This document shows positions 24,801-35,960 of a stretch of 64,000 bases of DNA, piece after piece; within the stretch, counting starts at the first letter, position 1, and every line of letters begins with the position of its first letter. The notes below the pieces were generated by a model. The model did not search any database. It saw only the letters and a program-made list of their open reading frames with translations, and was not told the DNA's origin. A program made the position numbers and the translations under genes. The stretch covers positions 26,183,100-26,247,099 of the forward strand of contig NC_065554.1 of NCBI RefSeq assembly GCF_022605725.1, read 5' to 3'. This stretch comes from Anthonomus grandis grandis. Lineage: Eukaryota > Arthropoda > Insecta > Coleoptera > Curculionidae.

Positions 24801-25630
24801 AGTTTATTATTAATAAGCTTAAATTTTGGTCGACGTTTCGGTGGTTTGGTCAACATTGTAAAAAAATGTTGACGTACATATAAAAAACGAGACCAATAAT
24901 TAAATATAATTCCTTAATGCGTGGTGTTCTTGTTAATTTGGGTAGAACTGTAGTTAGTAGGAGCAATGCAATCGTTCTCTTTTTAACATAAGACTTACCG
25001 GGAAATTTTCTATAATTCTGCATGAAGGTGTTCATATTCTTATTTTGATGAAATAACCTAAGTCTGAAGAAGGAGGGCTATTTTACAAAATATGAATATA
25101 ACTTATCGTTTTTCAAAGAATATACGCTTAAAAGCAAAATTATCTTTGGTTTGTAGGCAGGAATGTAATTTAGGCAGAAAATGACTCAAATAACGATTAA
25201 AATAACTTTATATTAACAAATCTTTCATAAAAATAATTATTATTAATTTTATGGATTCTGTTTCAAAGCGCGACGTATTTCTTTGCTAAAAAAACCCTTT
25301 GAAATAATGAGATTGTCAAACTGACATAATATTATAGTATACATGGGTTGTTTTCGCTGTAATCAATCGAAAACAACGTATGTAGGTAAATGGACGAGTA
25401 TAATTTTTCATTGTAACTCAATTATAAAATAACATACGTTTATCCTCATTTAGAACACCGATGATAAACCGAAACCGTTGCCAAGAACAAAGATGAATAA
25501 CGACTACAACCTTCCAGACCTACCGAGTGTCCCAAACGTGGCACCGGGAGGCAGTAATGACGCTGACGATAGTACAGTCGATTTTGATGATTTAACCCGA
25601 AGATTTAACGAGCTCAAGAAACGCATGTAG
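15889..25630 (+). CDS. IST1: IST1 homolog, ESCRT-III-associated protein
   Basis: Seven exons encode 373 residues: 15889-16070, 16423-16585, 18977-19357, 19410-19529, 19639-19683, 19771-19824 and 25454-25630. All have GT-AG borders and agreeing phases. IST1 binds CHMP1 and the ATPase VPS4 and acts in multivesicular-body sorting, membrane scission and cytokinetic abscission. The N-terminal ESCRT-III-like helical domain (about residues 1-190) is clear: 'LRLAITRLKLLEKKKSELTE', 'YERAKIRVEFIIREDYFVEA', 'CDLLLARFGLIQ' and 'SPPKLLVEKYVIEIA'. A glycine- and proline-rich linker follows. The last exon ends with the MIT-interacting motif 'VDFDDLTRRFNELKKRM', which docks on VPS4. Length matches vertebrate IST1 (about 365). 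The start ATG follows an in-frame upstream segment without family resemblance, so 15889 is preferred. Introns 2 and 6 are filled with transposon relics. The gene is convergent with odr-4. Confidence 0.95.
16880..17070 (-). pseudogene. non-LTR reverse transcriptase fragment in IST1 intron 2
   Basis: The minus strand reads 'TLSKVLEKVLYNKMYEYFTE', the conserved start of the reverse transcriptase domain in jockey-like elements, then a degraded 'GFRKGYST' equivalent. Only this small piece survives. Confidence 0.6.
17690..18440 (-). pseudogene. DUF7869-like transposon-associated gene relic in IST1 intron 2
   Basis: The minus-strand frame 18365-18114 holds 'LIIYSDGCGYQNRNCTMSN' and 'KYLEPGHTQMEVDSVHAKI'. 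These blocks characterise a large multi-copy family in insect genomes that I believe is labelled DUF7869. The expected C-terminus is visible further down at 17850-17690 ('SRKYEDLQAIKKTLP' and 'FYDDLPHK') in shifted frames. The aspartate and histidine pattern suggests an RNase H-fold nuclease, but that is inference. The copy is frameshifted and lacks an N-terminus. The family name comes from memory. Confidence 0.6.
18460..18790. repeat. two-copy tandem duplication, ~212-base period
   Basis: The block GAAATTCAAATTAAGAGC lies at about 18511 and again at about 18723. Each copy is preceded by TTCATA and AAAATTATT and followed by ATTTA and TTGA, with similar flanks over about 60 bases. It lies in IST1 intron 2, just before exon 3. 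Confidence 0.55.
19825..20940. other. IST1 intron 6, first part, no clear feature
   Basis: AT-rich intron sequence. A short plus-strand stretch at about 19915-20130 reads as a broken coding-like segment ('ILAKEPISRLSKLKESAF') but is too decayed to assign. Confidence 0.4.
20941..22560 (-). mobile_element. second piggyBac-like transposase relic (IST1 intron 6)
   Basis: Minus-strand piggyBac transposase with an acidic N-terminus (22538 down, 'VVDQLTDEEEFSEDPENIEN'). The N-terminal core 'HLSREELLNFFKILILSGYH' and 'DMYWSLDEDKTVHIVRDCMN' lies at 22260-21919. The first-aspartate motif 'SIDEQMVPYFGRHSCK' is near 21870. The zinc-binding C-terminal tail 'CRVCRSQTIYICGRCTIYLH' is at 21050-20960. Several frameshifts and stops lie between these blocks. 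Its tail differs from the piggyBac copy at 7190-10289, so it is a different subfamily. No TTAA-bounded ends were identified. Confidence 0.85.
22595..24690 (-). mobile_element. ZMYM1-like hAT transposase relic (IST1 intron 6)
   Basis: The minus-strand frames 24564-23929 and 23840-23061 form one hAT-type transposase lacking its N-terminal zinc finger. The first carries the DUF4371-like RNase H part ('FVSIQCDETTDVSNNCQMVI', 'LIAQTYDGANVMSG' and 'HFVHCYAHQLNLIMQ'). The second runs to the C-terminal dimerisation region ('TAEAERNFSTLKRIKT'). The aspartates in 'CDETTD' and 'YDGANVM' fit hAT catalytic positions. A frameshift near 23930 splits them. The downstream end carries CAGTGGCGGCTCGTGA at 22595, a terminus style seen in this group; the other end was not found, suggesting 5' truncation. 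Confidence 0.85.
24700..25453. other. IST1 intron 6, last part
   Basis: Mostly featureless AT-rich DNA. On the minus strand around 24840-24820, 'CGAAACGTCGACCAAAATTT' resembles the terminal sequences often seen next to Penelope-like elements, but no coding part is attached. A splice acceptor (ATCCTCATTTAG) precedes the last IST1 exon. Confidence 0.4.
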
Positions 25631-26123
25631 CAGTTTAACCATATAACGTTCGTCGTATGCTTTTTAACTTTATTTATATTAAGTCTCTTTTATTTGTTCG
25701 CTCTTGAGTTTATCGAACTGATTCGCGGTAGGACTGCTCGATAAACTCCTTTTTTTTCGTTAATTATTATAGTTTTTAATTTTAAATAAATGAATATTCA
25801 TTGTTCACAGTTGTGGTTTCTTTGTGACGTTGTATCGTAACCTTTAAGAATTATAACTTGTTTTGAATTGTATATCGAAACCAGCTAAATCATATTGAGC
25901 AAGTACTATTGCACAGAAGCCATATGGTCGCATTTCAGTGATTAGAGAGTATTTGTTTGATTGGATCTTTGTTCCTAAATTTAGATACTTGATCAGTTAC
26001 AAAAAGGCTTAACCCATTAATAAATAAACTAATAAATAAATATAAAACCTTTATATCAAACACAGGAATGAAAATTATAAATAAACATTAACAATTAAAT
26101 ACAAAAAATGATTACACATCACC

Positions 26124-29100
26124 TTAATCGGTCATATAAAAATGCACAATAATTGACACAATCAACATCAAAAAAGCCACTCCGAGACCAAGTAAATACA
26201 TAAATTTACTAGAATCTGTTGATGTTATTTTTGATTGCACACAAGGTACTTGGCTTCCATAATATTGGGCAATATCTGGAACGACCACACTATTAAACTA
26301 TATCAAAAAAAATATAGCAGTCTCTTACCTGCTTGCCCTTCCAAATCCAATAGCTCCAACTGACTGTCAGCTTTAATATCCAACAGTTCCTCCAATGAGG
26401 CTTTGACATCCTCCGGTCCCTCACCAGGGAATAAATAGTCTGATATTGTAACATTACTTTCGGGAAGTGTTATTAATACTCTTCTGGGTGGTTCATGGAC
26501 ACTGTTAATTTCTAAAAAATTCTTTAAGTTGATTTATAGAAAGGAGTGTGTAGGACAATTTAAGTAAAAACTGAAACATTGAAAAAAGTTTCAGAGATTA
26601 TTTAGGCATCCAAAGGTTAAGGAAGAATAAAGTATTTAAGGGTCAAGTAGCTGACTACATAATTCAATAGAATACCGATCAACGCAATGGGAATAGACAT
26701 GTACTATGTACTCGGTCTCTTCTATTGCCATTTGTGAGTGTTTAGTGTTCAAAGTATATAAGTGTATCATATAGCTATTGTCAGCTACTTTATCCTCAAA
26801 TATGTATTTTTTCCCAGTTAAGTTTGTGCGAATTTGACCAAAAAACGTGGGGGTAAAAAAGTATGGGGAATCCTTTATAAAAAAAATCAAACCTTCGCCT
26901 AATTCTTCCTCAGTCAAAGAGTCCCAATGCATCTCCATTCTAGTAGATAAACTGCGCATTAAATCTTCTTTAACAGCGACGATGGCATCACCAAAACTGG
27001 CTTTAGCATTTAGCCACAATCTCAAGGAGATTTCTCCTATAATGTGTATTTGGCCACTGATAGATAGTGGCTCTAAAGAAGTGTAATTTTCCGGGTTTTT
27101 CTATAAAGTATATGCTATGAAATGAGGTAGTGTATACGCTTTTTTTAAGACTTACACATTTTTTAAATATAGCCACTGGTATGGGTTTGCTGCAATCATC
27201 GTGGTTGTCGATTTTATTGCTAGAGCCTCTGGGGACTTTCTTTTTTTTGCTCATGTTTTCGATTTTTTCATCAGGGTCCTTAAGGTCGTTATCAAAAAGG
27301 ATTATTGCAGTTTCTAAATGTTTGTTGATGTCCTCTAAAATTACCTTTATAGGCAAAAAGTTTCAATGAAAACATATATGTATATGTGACGTGCAGATCA
27401 TATTAAACATTTAGAAGTTGGTATAGGTTATTTAAAAATGCAACTATGTAATTTATTAATTTCAGCACCTAATGCATCAATCTTCAACAGATATTTTAAA
27501 AAAAACACCTGAAATTGCCCCAGAAATGACTTTTTTTAACTGTTATCTGCATAAACTAGAAATGAATTCAACTGCCTGAAATAATGAAAAAAACTATTTT
27601 AACTTATATAGTTATAAATTAAACTCCAAGTCACAGGTCTCAAATATAATTGAGTGATGATATATTTGGAACTTTAACAGCCGAAACTAGAAATAAATTC
27701 AACTGCCTGGAATATTAAAAAAATTCTTTTAATTTCCCTAAAAATATAAAAAACAGCAGCATATGCCCAATAAAAAAAAAACTTCATCCATGAACTGACT
27801 TTTTTATCTACATAGGCTAGAGATAAACTTTCTCTAAGCTAGAGATGAACCTATCTGGCATAATCAAAAAACTATTTTAACTTCCCTAAACCAAAAAATA
27901 ACAAAGGTGATTTCAATGAACTGATTTTATTTAACTTTCAACTGCAGAAAAGAGACACTGCATAAATATTGTGTAAATTCTAAAAAGTTTGAGACAATTA
28001 TTTTAAAATGAAAACCGTCTCCAAGAGACCAAACAAATACTTTTGAAAAAATGCGTAAGCCATAGAGTTCCATAAAGCTCCATTCTAGGGCTTTTTTATT
28101 TATCAACCTATTTTTCATGCTCACGCAACTTCTTGCTGATGCCAATATGAAACCAATACTTCTCTCATGTCCAAAGAATCATGTGCTAACTTAAAAGACT
28201 GGACTGTTTCACACAGATTATGTTTGAATGAAGCCAAAATCCAGCTGATCCATTGAGTATCTTGGATCTAACTGTAAATTTCATTGAACTGGCTGGATCA
28301 TGTTGAAGATTTACGGTTTAATTGTCCAGATGCATATTCTGGTTCTGTGACAATGGGGACACTCAGGGTTGCTTATTCAGCTGCTATCATTCTATAATAA
28401 CATATTGTCTTATCAGGTGGATGCACATGTCTAAGATGTTTGCATTGCAAAGATATGTGAGCTCATTTGGGCTACAAAGTATTGTAAATCTCACTTTAGG
28501 GAATTGAAAATTCTTACTCTACCCTGTGCATATATTCTAGTGTGCTTATTATATGTGCCTATAAAAATGCGGGTAGATATGTGACATAATATGCTGAAAA
28601 CCACCAGCACTACCAGAAATGATAATAATTCCTCAAGTCCACCTTTCTAGTTATTTGTTAGTTTTATTTAGTACCTAGCATTTGCTGTATTTTGTCCTAT
28701 AATTTTGGATTATTATTATTTATTGGTTTGACTATTGCATTAATAACAATATCTTGGGTAGAGTTACTGAAGTTAAAGATCTCAGTGTGTATATTGATAG
28801 TGGTTTTAGGTTTGATTACCATATAAATGCTATTAGAAGTAAAGCTATTTTAATGACTCACTTAGAATCAAAAGTTGTTCTCAGTTAAATATGACAGAAC
28901 AAATTATGGTATGAGTAGTACATTAATTAGACTGTGTAGACTAGCCAATAACCACTGTAAAGATATTGACTTTTTGTACACCTTTCAGAATATTCCATAA
29001 TTCACTTGTGAAATGCCTTTATTAAAGTACTATAGTTTAAATATTTTATTTTTTGTTTAAACTCTTTTCTTTTTTTATATATATATAAAAAACTATGTAC

Positions 29101-30141
29101 CCAAAATTGGGAAACTGTTAATAAAACTATTATTATTTTATTATATCATTACTGGATAAATTTTGTTATTGCAATTTTATTTATAATACTTTGGTTTCTA
29201 TTTATTGACGTATCTAAGAGCTTGTACTTTTTGGCATGGACCGCATGGATAAATAAATAAATACAAGTCATAATTACAGGTGTTAAACAAAATAATATAA
29301 TAAATAACCATCATATTTGCAATAAAAAAAAAACAAAAATTGTTTATTCATCCCAAAACTAAAATAAAAAATTTGGCATATTCAATGCTAATGGTTTACT
29401 TCTACTATTACCCTCCATAGAAGTAGAAATTTATCATTTGATTTTAATTAAAATTTTGCAAGACTATTCACCTTACCTTAATATGTTTCCTCAAAGGACC
29501 TCTGCTATCCTCCTCCTTCAAATGATAAACATGATCAATCTGGTATAAACACTCAAACCCGACTAATTTAACTCCTTTTTGGGACAGCTTCAATTCTACT
29601 GGTTGCACATTAAAAGTATCAACGTCATAAGTTTTTGCTAAACATTTCAAATTCTTTGGGGAATATTGTATGATAAGTTTCTCATTATCACCGTTACCAA
29701 ACAAGTAACTCTGAGCTTGCAAAGTTTTATTGATACCATTAAGTAATGATTTTAGTTTTGAATTAAAGGGGGTTAATAATTCCTCGTCTGAGACAATGAA
29801 AATGCCCAAGACGTACATTCCCCCCGGTAACATCCTGGTGGTTTGCCGGGCATGGTCGGCAATCCAACCTTCGTTTATGTCAGTGACGGTTGTTAGGTTT
29901 TGAATAGTTTTTTCTTCGTTTTGTGGGTCCGAGGTTTGGAATGGGGGCGTTTTTGCTAAATGAATTAGGTTGTATCTTTGGGCAGTAACCTAAAATATGC
30001 CTTATGAGGTGAAATAGGGGTGAAAGGTCAAGAAAATATGTTTACCTGCCCAAGAACTAATCCGATAGCGCATTTAAAGTCGTTAGCAATACTAGCTAAG
30101 TACTTTAGTAAATTTTCATCTCCTTCGGCGTATCTCACCAT
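26124..30141 (-). CDS. ODR4: odr-4 homolog, ER membrane protein
   Basis: Six exons on the minus strand encode 446 residues: 30141-30046, 29989-29477, 27344-27156, 27100-26893, 26511-26329 and 26275-26124. All phases agree. ODR-4 is a tail-anchored ER protein that helps deliver chemoreceptor GPCRs in nematodes; in other animals it pairs with UFSP2 and is broadly expressed. Family marks include 'VLGQ' at the end of exon 1, 'TRMLPGGMYVLGIFIVSDEE' in exon 2, 'PPRRVLITLPESNVTISDYL' and 'PGEGPEDVKASLEELLD' in exon 5, and a C-terminal membrane segment ('MYLLGLGVAFLMLIVSIIVH') in exon 6. Human ODR4 is 454 residues. The last acceptor is set at 26276 because the upstream candidate breaks the frame of the membrane anchor. 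Intron 2 holds repeats and a retrotransposon relic. An open reading extension exists in intron 4 (26892-26636). Confidence 0.93.
27480..27930. repeat. short-motif tract resembling the 3.6-5.9 kb tract
   Basis: Copies of TTCAACTGCCTG lie near 27568 and 27700, each followed by AAATAATGAAAA- or GAATATTAAAAA-type sequence. Weaker copies follow to 27930 (for example CTATCTGGCATAATC near 27850). The core matches that of the tract at 3640-5900. It lies in odr-4 intron 2. Confidence 0.5.
28640..29265 (+). pseudogene. non-LTR reverse transcriptase 3' fragment (odr-4 intron 2)
   Basis: The plus strand at 28765-28880 reads 'VTEVKDLSVYIDSGFRFDYH', the block that follows the catalytic box in jockey-like reverse transcriptases. 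Decayed downstream coding follows, and the fragment ends at 29246-29262 in an AATAAATAAATA tail typical of these elements. It is 5'-truncated and frameshifted. Confidence 0.6.
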
Positions 30142-31237
30142 TTCTTTTTATAATTTTTCAAAATAATTAACAAAACACGGATTTTCATACGTGTTTACAA
30201 AAAAACCATCTGTTGACGTTTCCTCTTCTTCTTGGTTCGTTAAAAAATATTATGGCCTATGCTACTCGCACCATCGTTGACATTTTCCTATACGAAACGT
30301 TACAGCTGATCAGCTGTTTTTGGCTATTTATAAGTTGACGTTATTTATTTTGTTCTTTCTGTTTACAATTTGAAATTTCAATATATTTTTTTGTATTGGG
30401 TGCATGTTAGTTTTTCTTTATGTGACAGGAAAAACACATTCAATGCAGCTATATTCTCGCGAAAGAAGACCATAGACCCAGACTAAGTTTCAATTTATAA
30501 GTGAAGTGTTAATTTATTTAATTTTGATTAAATCGGTCTTCAATGTAGGAAAGCACCGATGTTTTTAAGAAATCATCGGTGAAACGAGAGTGATGCGAAG
30601 AGTCCGGGATAATCGTCCGTTTAATCCGAATATCAAATTATTCCGAATCAACCCGGATATCTAAATCGTTCGGATATAGGTAGAAAAGTTTATAAAGAAC
30701 CGGCTGCTCAATATGCGCACAAACCCATTTTTCAACACAAAATCGATAGAAAATTCGGTGGCAGAGAGAAAAGACGACCGCAATATATTTTCTCTCGCTT
30801 CTTATTAAAGAAACCGCAAGAACAAAGCAGCCGCCGTACTTCGTTTCTTTGTACCTGCCGGGGATTTAAAGCCTTTGACGTAGCCTGAAGGCCTACTCAG
30901 TGTCGTCTCGTACGGGAAGTGAGTTAATCGTGTTATAAGGCATTTAAAATCTGTTGTGTGTTTTTTTTTAAAGTATAATAGTGAAATAGACTATAGTTTT
31001 TTTAGTTAGACTATCCGATTTTTATTGTAAAAGGTAAGTAAAATTGGTTTAAATTATTCAATTGTCTAATAATTAAAAAAAATAAATGAAAATTAATTAC
31101 TGTTAAAAATTATATTATTTAAAATATACTTTCATTTTAAGTAACAAAATAATAGGTATTTAACTTGTAGGTATATATGTACAGCCTAGAGTGTGCATGT
31201 GTATATTAATTTTTTTACTTTCTAATTTTTTTTTAGA
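30142..31237. other. odr-4 upstream region and element flank
   Basis: No coding gene was seen. CAGCTGATCAGCTG at 30303 is a palindrome near the odr-4 start. From about 30560 to 30680 the sequence turns CpG-rich, with TCCGGGATAATCGTCCG and related words resembling stretches at 32260-32300 and 36540-36655. Confidence 0.4.
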
Positions 31238-31895
31238 TGTCACCTAAGAAAGTAGGCAAACAGGGACAAATAATTCACAGCCAAGGGAGAGAGATTATTT
31301 CAGTTAATTCCAAATTTACTACCTAATTCCGTCCTAGTATTAGACAATGCAGCTTATCACAATGTGCCTGTAGTCAAGAATGTTACATCTGGAAGTAAAA
31401 AGCAGGAAATAGTTGACTGGCTCAAGGAACGTAATTTTACATTTGATGCAAAACTCACCAAGACAGAGTTATATGAAATAGTGTCTGAAAATAAAAAAAG
31501 TATCCTGTAAAAACCAAGTTGGATGACCTAATGGAAAAGCATGGACATATTGTGTTACGCTTGCCTCCATATACCACCCAGAGCTTAATCCGATAGAAAA
31601 AATTTGAGCAACTGTTACGAATTGGGTAGCAAACAGAAATTCCACATTTAAATTGGCGGATGTCGAAACTTTGACAAGGCAGAAATTTGCGGAAATTTCG
31701 AATGATGAGTGGATAAATATTTGCAACCATATAGACAACATAGAAAAACAATATTTCAAAAGTCATCACCTTTCTGATGAAGCATTGGATTCTTGAAAAT
31801 TTACAGTAAATACAGGCTCATCTGATGAAGAGATCGAATGGTCTTCATCGGAAGAATCTGATTTAGGTTGTAATACACTATCTGATAGTGAATAA
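31238..31895 (+). pseudogene. DDE transposase relic of the IS630/Tc1 superfamily, internally deleted
   Basis: A plus-strand frame opens with MSPKKVGKQGQIIHSQGRE, the N-terminus of an insect IS630-like transposase family. It joins abruptly, near 31310, to the catalytic C-terminal half: 'SVLVLDNAAYHNVPVV' (second acidic residue) and 'HIVLRLPPY..HPELNPIE' (third). Then come 'NEDEWINICNHI'-like helices (here SNDEWINICNHIDNIEK) and an acidic serine-rich tail ending near 31895. The first catalytic motif is deleted, and frameshifts occur near 31500 and 31580. Terminal repeats could not be fixed. Confidence 0.7.
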
Positions 31896-32490
31896 AAATA
31901 TATAATATGTAAAATAATGAAATAAAACTTTAAGCTTATACCAATTTGTTTCTTTACACAAGTCGTTTAAAATACCTAATCCTTAAAAAAAATGCGAATA
32001 AAGAATAATTTTCAGCTTAAACTCTAGTACAAATAAATATTAATAATTTCAACAAGTGTGCCGCCTCCACTGTCTTCAGACCTCGACATAGTCATCTGAC
32101 CCGATCGATAGAATAACGAGATGCGCGGATTTTGCCGCCTGTTGATGTCACCGGTTCAATATAAACTTTTCTAACTATACACGCCGCCCGTCGTCCGACA
32201 AATGACAATGAAATAAAAGCTTGCACGAGGCTCACGAAGTTCTACGTTTCACCGGCTAAGAGAATCCGAATTAAATCGTCCGAACAAATAACCCGGCAAT
32301 ATCGTCGCGGCGCCTTGTGTAAATATTGTTTTATCTATCCTTATTGTACTCATTTAGAAACATAATAGACAATAGGAAAACGCCCAAATTGCTTAAGGGT
32401 CGTCTGACCTTCAGAAGTTTTTTTTGTAAAAAACCCATTTTTCTATGAATATTTTGCATCGTTTAAATATACTTGATTGATTATAGACGG
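31896..32490. other. spacer between the DDE relic and the long-TIR element
   Basis: No gene. A CpG-rich stretch lies at about 32090-32310 with 'AGAATCCGAATTAAATCGTC' and 'AACCCGGCAATATCGTCGCG'. Confidence 0.4.
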
Positions 32491-32945
32491 AGAGCTGGCT
32501 ACATAGATATTGCCCGCATCAGGTACATGGCTAATTTATATTAAAAATAATAGTATTAGTGTAGACGAATATAAAAATGAATGTCTGCCATTGCAAAACT
32601 GGGGCGCAAAGGGGGGATACGCAGTGAAAGGGGTGAATTTTGGGTGGGAAAAAATTCATAAGGTACAGGGATTCTATGTACGGGAAAAGTTTTGTTATAT
32701 ATTTGAGAAAGTGTAAAAAAATTGGCAGACATTTTCCGAGGGGCTAACTCGCCGGCAGACTGCGCTAAAGATTGCAAAAATTAATTTAAAAAAAAGTCAT
32801 AAGGTACATGAATTCCAATTATTGTATTTTAAAGTTTAAACATTCCAAAAGTCATTTACAAAATGGCAGACAAAAAAATGAGGGCTAAAGCCGCGGCAGA
32901 CGAGGTTAAAAAGTGCGCTGCACATCAACATTTTCAGTCACATTC
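32491..32945. repeat. left inverted terminal repeat of the nuclease element
   Basis: Matches 36413-35961 in reverse complement nearly throughout; the similarity ends inside the CATCAACATTTT(C/T)AGTCACATT block. The arm happens to keep open frames (for example 32510-32716), which explains apparent ORFs on both arms. Confidence 0.85.
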
Positions 32946-33063
32946 GCAATCGGAATCTGATTCGGACGTGATATCTCCTTCGCTATCGATATATTCTTCT
33001 TCATTTGATTCACTTTCTGCATTAGGGTCTTCATCGCCTGTAACAAAGCACAAAGTAAAATAA
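32863..33063 (+). CDS. small hypothetical serine-rich ORF spanning the left repeat edge
   Basis: A 66-codon frame starts MADKKMRAKAAADEVKKC and continues into a serine-rich stretch ('SQSESDSDVISPSLSIYSSS'). The first 28 codons lie in the inverted repeat and have a mirrored copy near 36040-35966. It may be chance or a small element protein. I recognise no family. Confidence 0.25.
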   Translation: MADKKMRAKAAADEVKKCAAHQHFQSHSQSESDSDVISPSLSIYSSSFDSLSALGSSSPVTKHKVK

Positions 33064-33066
33064 TTT

Positions 33067-35491
33067 TTAGACATTTAATAAAATAGAAAAGTTATATGTT
33101 CTGTGGATAAATATATTACCTTCGTTTGTTCCAGTATCAATAATATCTTGTATTGTACTAGGCAGCTGCGGTCCGTCGAACCATTTAAATGTATAATTTC
33201 CCTCTACTAATATCCATCCGCAAGTTTCTGGTCGTAAATATGATGGAATTTTCTTATGAGCATTTTTCCATATTGTAGCAATATATTTGGTTCTCAATAA
33301 ATGCTGCGTTAATTCAGCCTGGGTAGGAGGTAAAGTGGATGAGTCAAAATTCTGCAATTTTTTTTTCTGGAAAGGTTCCTCCAAATCATTGACCTTATAG
33401 GCTTTTAAAAATAAGGCGAATCGCGCATCATTTACGGAGCTCAACAACGGAAAGTTGTACAAATTACAGATGAACTTTTCAAGAATCGGGAAAACAGCGG
33501 TTTCATCACAGTCTTCATGTCCAATTTGGCCGAATGCTTTTTGTAAGTCTTCATTTTTCTTTAAGATCTGTAAAGGACGTTGCTTTCCCTTACGAAATAA
33601 TGCGGGATTAAAATCGCAGCCAGTTAGAGCATGAAATCCTGGCAGAGATTGACACATTCTCTCTCCTAACTTTTCATGCAACGCCGATACGTCAATTATT
33701 CGTTGCTTATTCCAAACCCCTGTTTGAATATAAACTTTGCTATTGTGTTGTACGTGAATCATATTAGCCAACATAATAATTAAGATATCCGTATCTGAGC
33801 ATTTTATTAGAATGTTCGCTGTTGACTCGATATTGCACGCATGATATACTATTTTTGAATCCGCTTCTTCATGCAAATCGAGAGTATACTTATCATTTTT
33901 TGAAAATAATATGCGTTCATTCACAGCTTCATATTGATAACAGTTATCAAAATTGAGTAGCACTTTTTTATTGTGAAAGAATGGAATTAATTCGTGATTT
34001 TGCCAATTGACGATTAAAAATTTCACGAGTGCTTCTTTGAAAAAGCTATTTCGGAGTTCTTTATTGAAGTCTGATGGTCTTGATTGTTCAGGTCCAGAAA
34101 ATTACCAGAGGAACCGCTTCGCTGAGATCTTTCGTAATCTTTGATAGATGGTGACCAATATCTATCAAAAATTTTCCGGTCATGCAATTCAATTATTTGT
34201 AACTGCTTGGCAATTTTTTTTTCAATCTTTTGAAGCAATTTCGTACTCGTTATTAAAGGTCCGAAACTATCATATTTCTCCGAAAACAATTTATACAACG
34301 CACTTTTGGCATACTGTACTAAAAATTTTAAAGAATAGCATTGCTTCTTTCCTATTGTATTTTCAGCGATGAAAGAATACAGTTCATTGTCAACTAACTC
34401 ATGAACGTTTCTTGCAATATGCCAATCTGACTGTTTTGGCTCCGGAGCCGCAATGTGTTTTTTAAAATACATCAATTTACATGTATTATGGTAATAAACA
34501 ACACGATTATCCCCCAATCTGTCGATTTACGATAATGTTTCATTGTCATTTAAGGCAGTTGCATTTGTGACAATTTTTTCAATTAAAATTTCACTTTCAG
34601 ATCGTATCAAAAGAAGCGCTTTTTGCCCTTGCTTCTTCCTTGCTTGATTACAAAACAAACAGATACCTGCATTCTTCAATTTTGAATTTTCAGGTTGTCG
34701 TTCCACATCTAATTGTTCATGTGAAAGTTGACTGCCACTGAATATATCAGACGACCGAACGTTATCGTCATTTTCTTCTGAAACATTTATATATATATTT
34801 AATACATCAATTAATTTTTTTTAAATATTTTTAAATACCGATGCACATTTTAAATATTATTTTCTATTAAAAGTATGTGCATACTATATAATATATAAAC
34901 AAAAAATATATTACCAGCTGAATTGTCGCATTGTGAAATAATAGATGTGGAACCTTGCGGAAAATCATCTCCTATGGATTGATTACTCACTGTAAAAATT
35001 AATAAATCGTCCGATAATTTATTTCGCGTTTAAATATAAACGTACACAACATAATGTATGTAAAATATATTATTACCTGCCGAATGTTCGGCCTGCGGAG
35101 ACGCAGATGCCTCAATGGACGTGTGACCTTGTGAGGATTTTGCTACTTCCAATTGATTGCTCTCTGTACAAATTGATAATAGTTCGATTATTTATACCGA
35201 GGCGTAATTAAATTTAATATAATAACAACTTTCAAGGAATATTGCAAACTTACCGTTATATTTATCCAAATATTTATTTTGGATGGATGTAAATGCTTTA
35301 TAGCAAAGTCGATGATAACGACTGACACCGTCTACTATTTCTGGTAACACAATATCACTGTATTTCAAATCAAAAGCGACACGAACTTTGGAAATATGTT
35401 GGCACTTTTTTAATTTGTCTTCTTCGAAAATTATTATTTTTTCACTGATCATGCTACAGTTAAAAACGCACTTCTTCCCACTCGTAGCCAT
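33067..35491 (-). pseudogene. PIN/XPG-like nuclease protein of the long-TIR element (broken)
   Basis: Minus-strand exons: 35491 to about 35257 (start MATSGKKCVFNC, zinc-type pattern ending 'YHRLCYKAF'); about 35164-35080; about 34991-34920; about 34780-34023; then 34026-33067. The fourth segment has 'CLFCNQARKK' and 'YYHNTCKLMYF', a C-x2-C ... H-x3-C module. The last has 'LHEEADSKIVYHAC', 'LIKCSDTDILIIM' and 'FHALTGCDFNPALFRKGK'. The order of EAD, DTD and GCD acidic motifs parallels the active site of FEN1/XPG-family nucleases. Related proteins are common in insect and cnidarian genomes without known function. A stop codon near 34535 and a frame break near 34025 make this copy a pseudogene. 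The nuclease assignment is inference from motif order. Confidence 0.6.
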
Positions 35492-35960
35492 GATGTAAAC
35501 GAAATCAAAAATTTTGAAATATAACCTCTACTCTCTTCTACGTTTTGGAATATACTAAACTCTCAGTGGCCTTGTGCGGCATCACTTTGTACTACGTCGC
35601 TTGCTCTATTATACACGAAAACATCTGCTTCCCCCCATCAACATTTATATTATATTCCGCTCCCAAATATACCTATATAAATCTGGGACCTTATACCTGC
35701 GACAAGTAATTTGGTTACTTTCGCTTTCAAAATTTTGTGAGCATTTACCTTCACTTTTCACAAGTGAAGAAACCAAATACTGACTAATAATAATTAATCG
35801 TTTAAAATAAATTGATATACTTATAAACAACCATAATATTAACGTTAAAAAAAATCAAATTGTTTTTAAAATTTCCTAAAAATAAAAGTTATAAAATAAT
35901 CAGTTTCATTGATATATTTCATAAATATCGATAATAATTCTTCTGCACTTAAATATCAAC

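Noticed and set aside
26276..26289. Alternative odr-4 last-exon acceptor at TTTAATAG
   Set aside because: It shifts the frame and removes the C-terminal membrane anchor; the acceptor ending at 26276 restores it in phase.
32510..32716. Apparent conserved protein present in two copies (also near 36410-36066)
   Set aside because: The duplication is the inverted terminal repeat itself; no family resemblance and no sign of codon selection.
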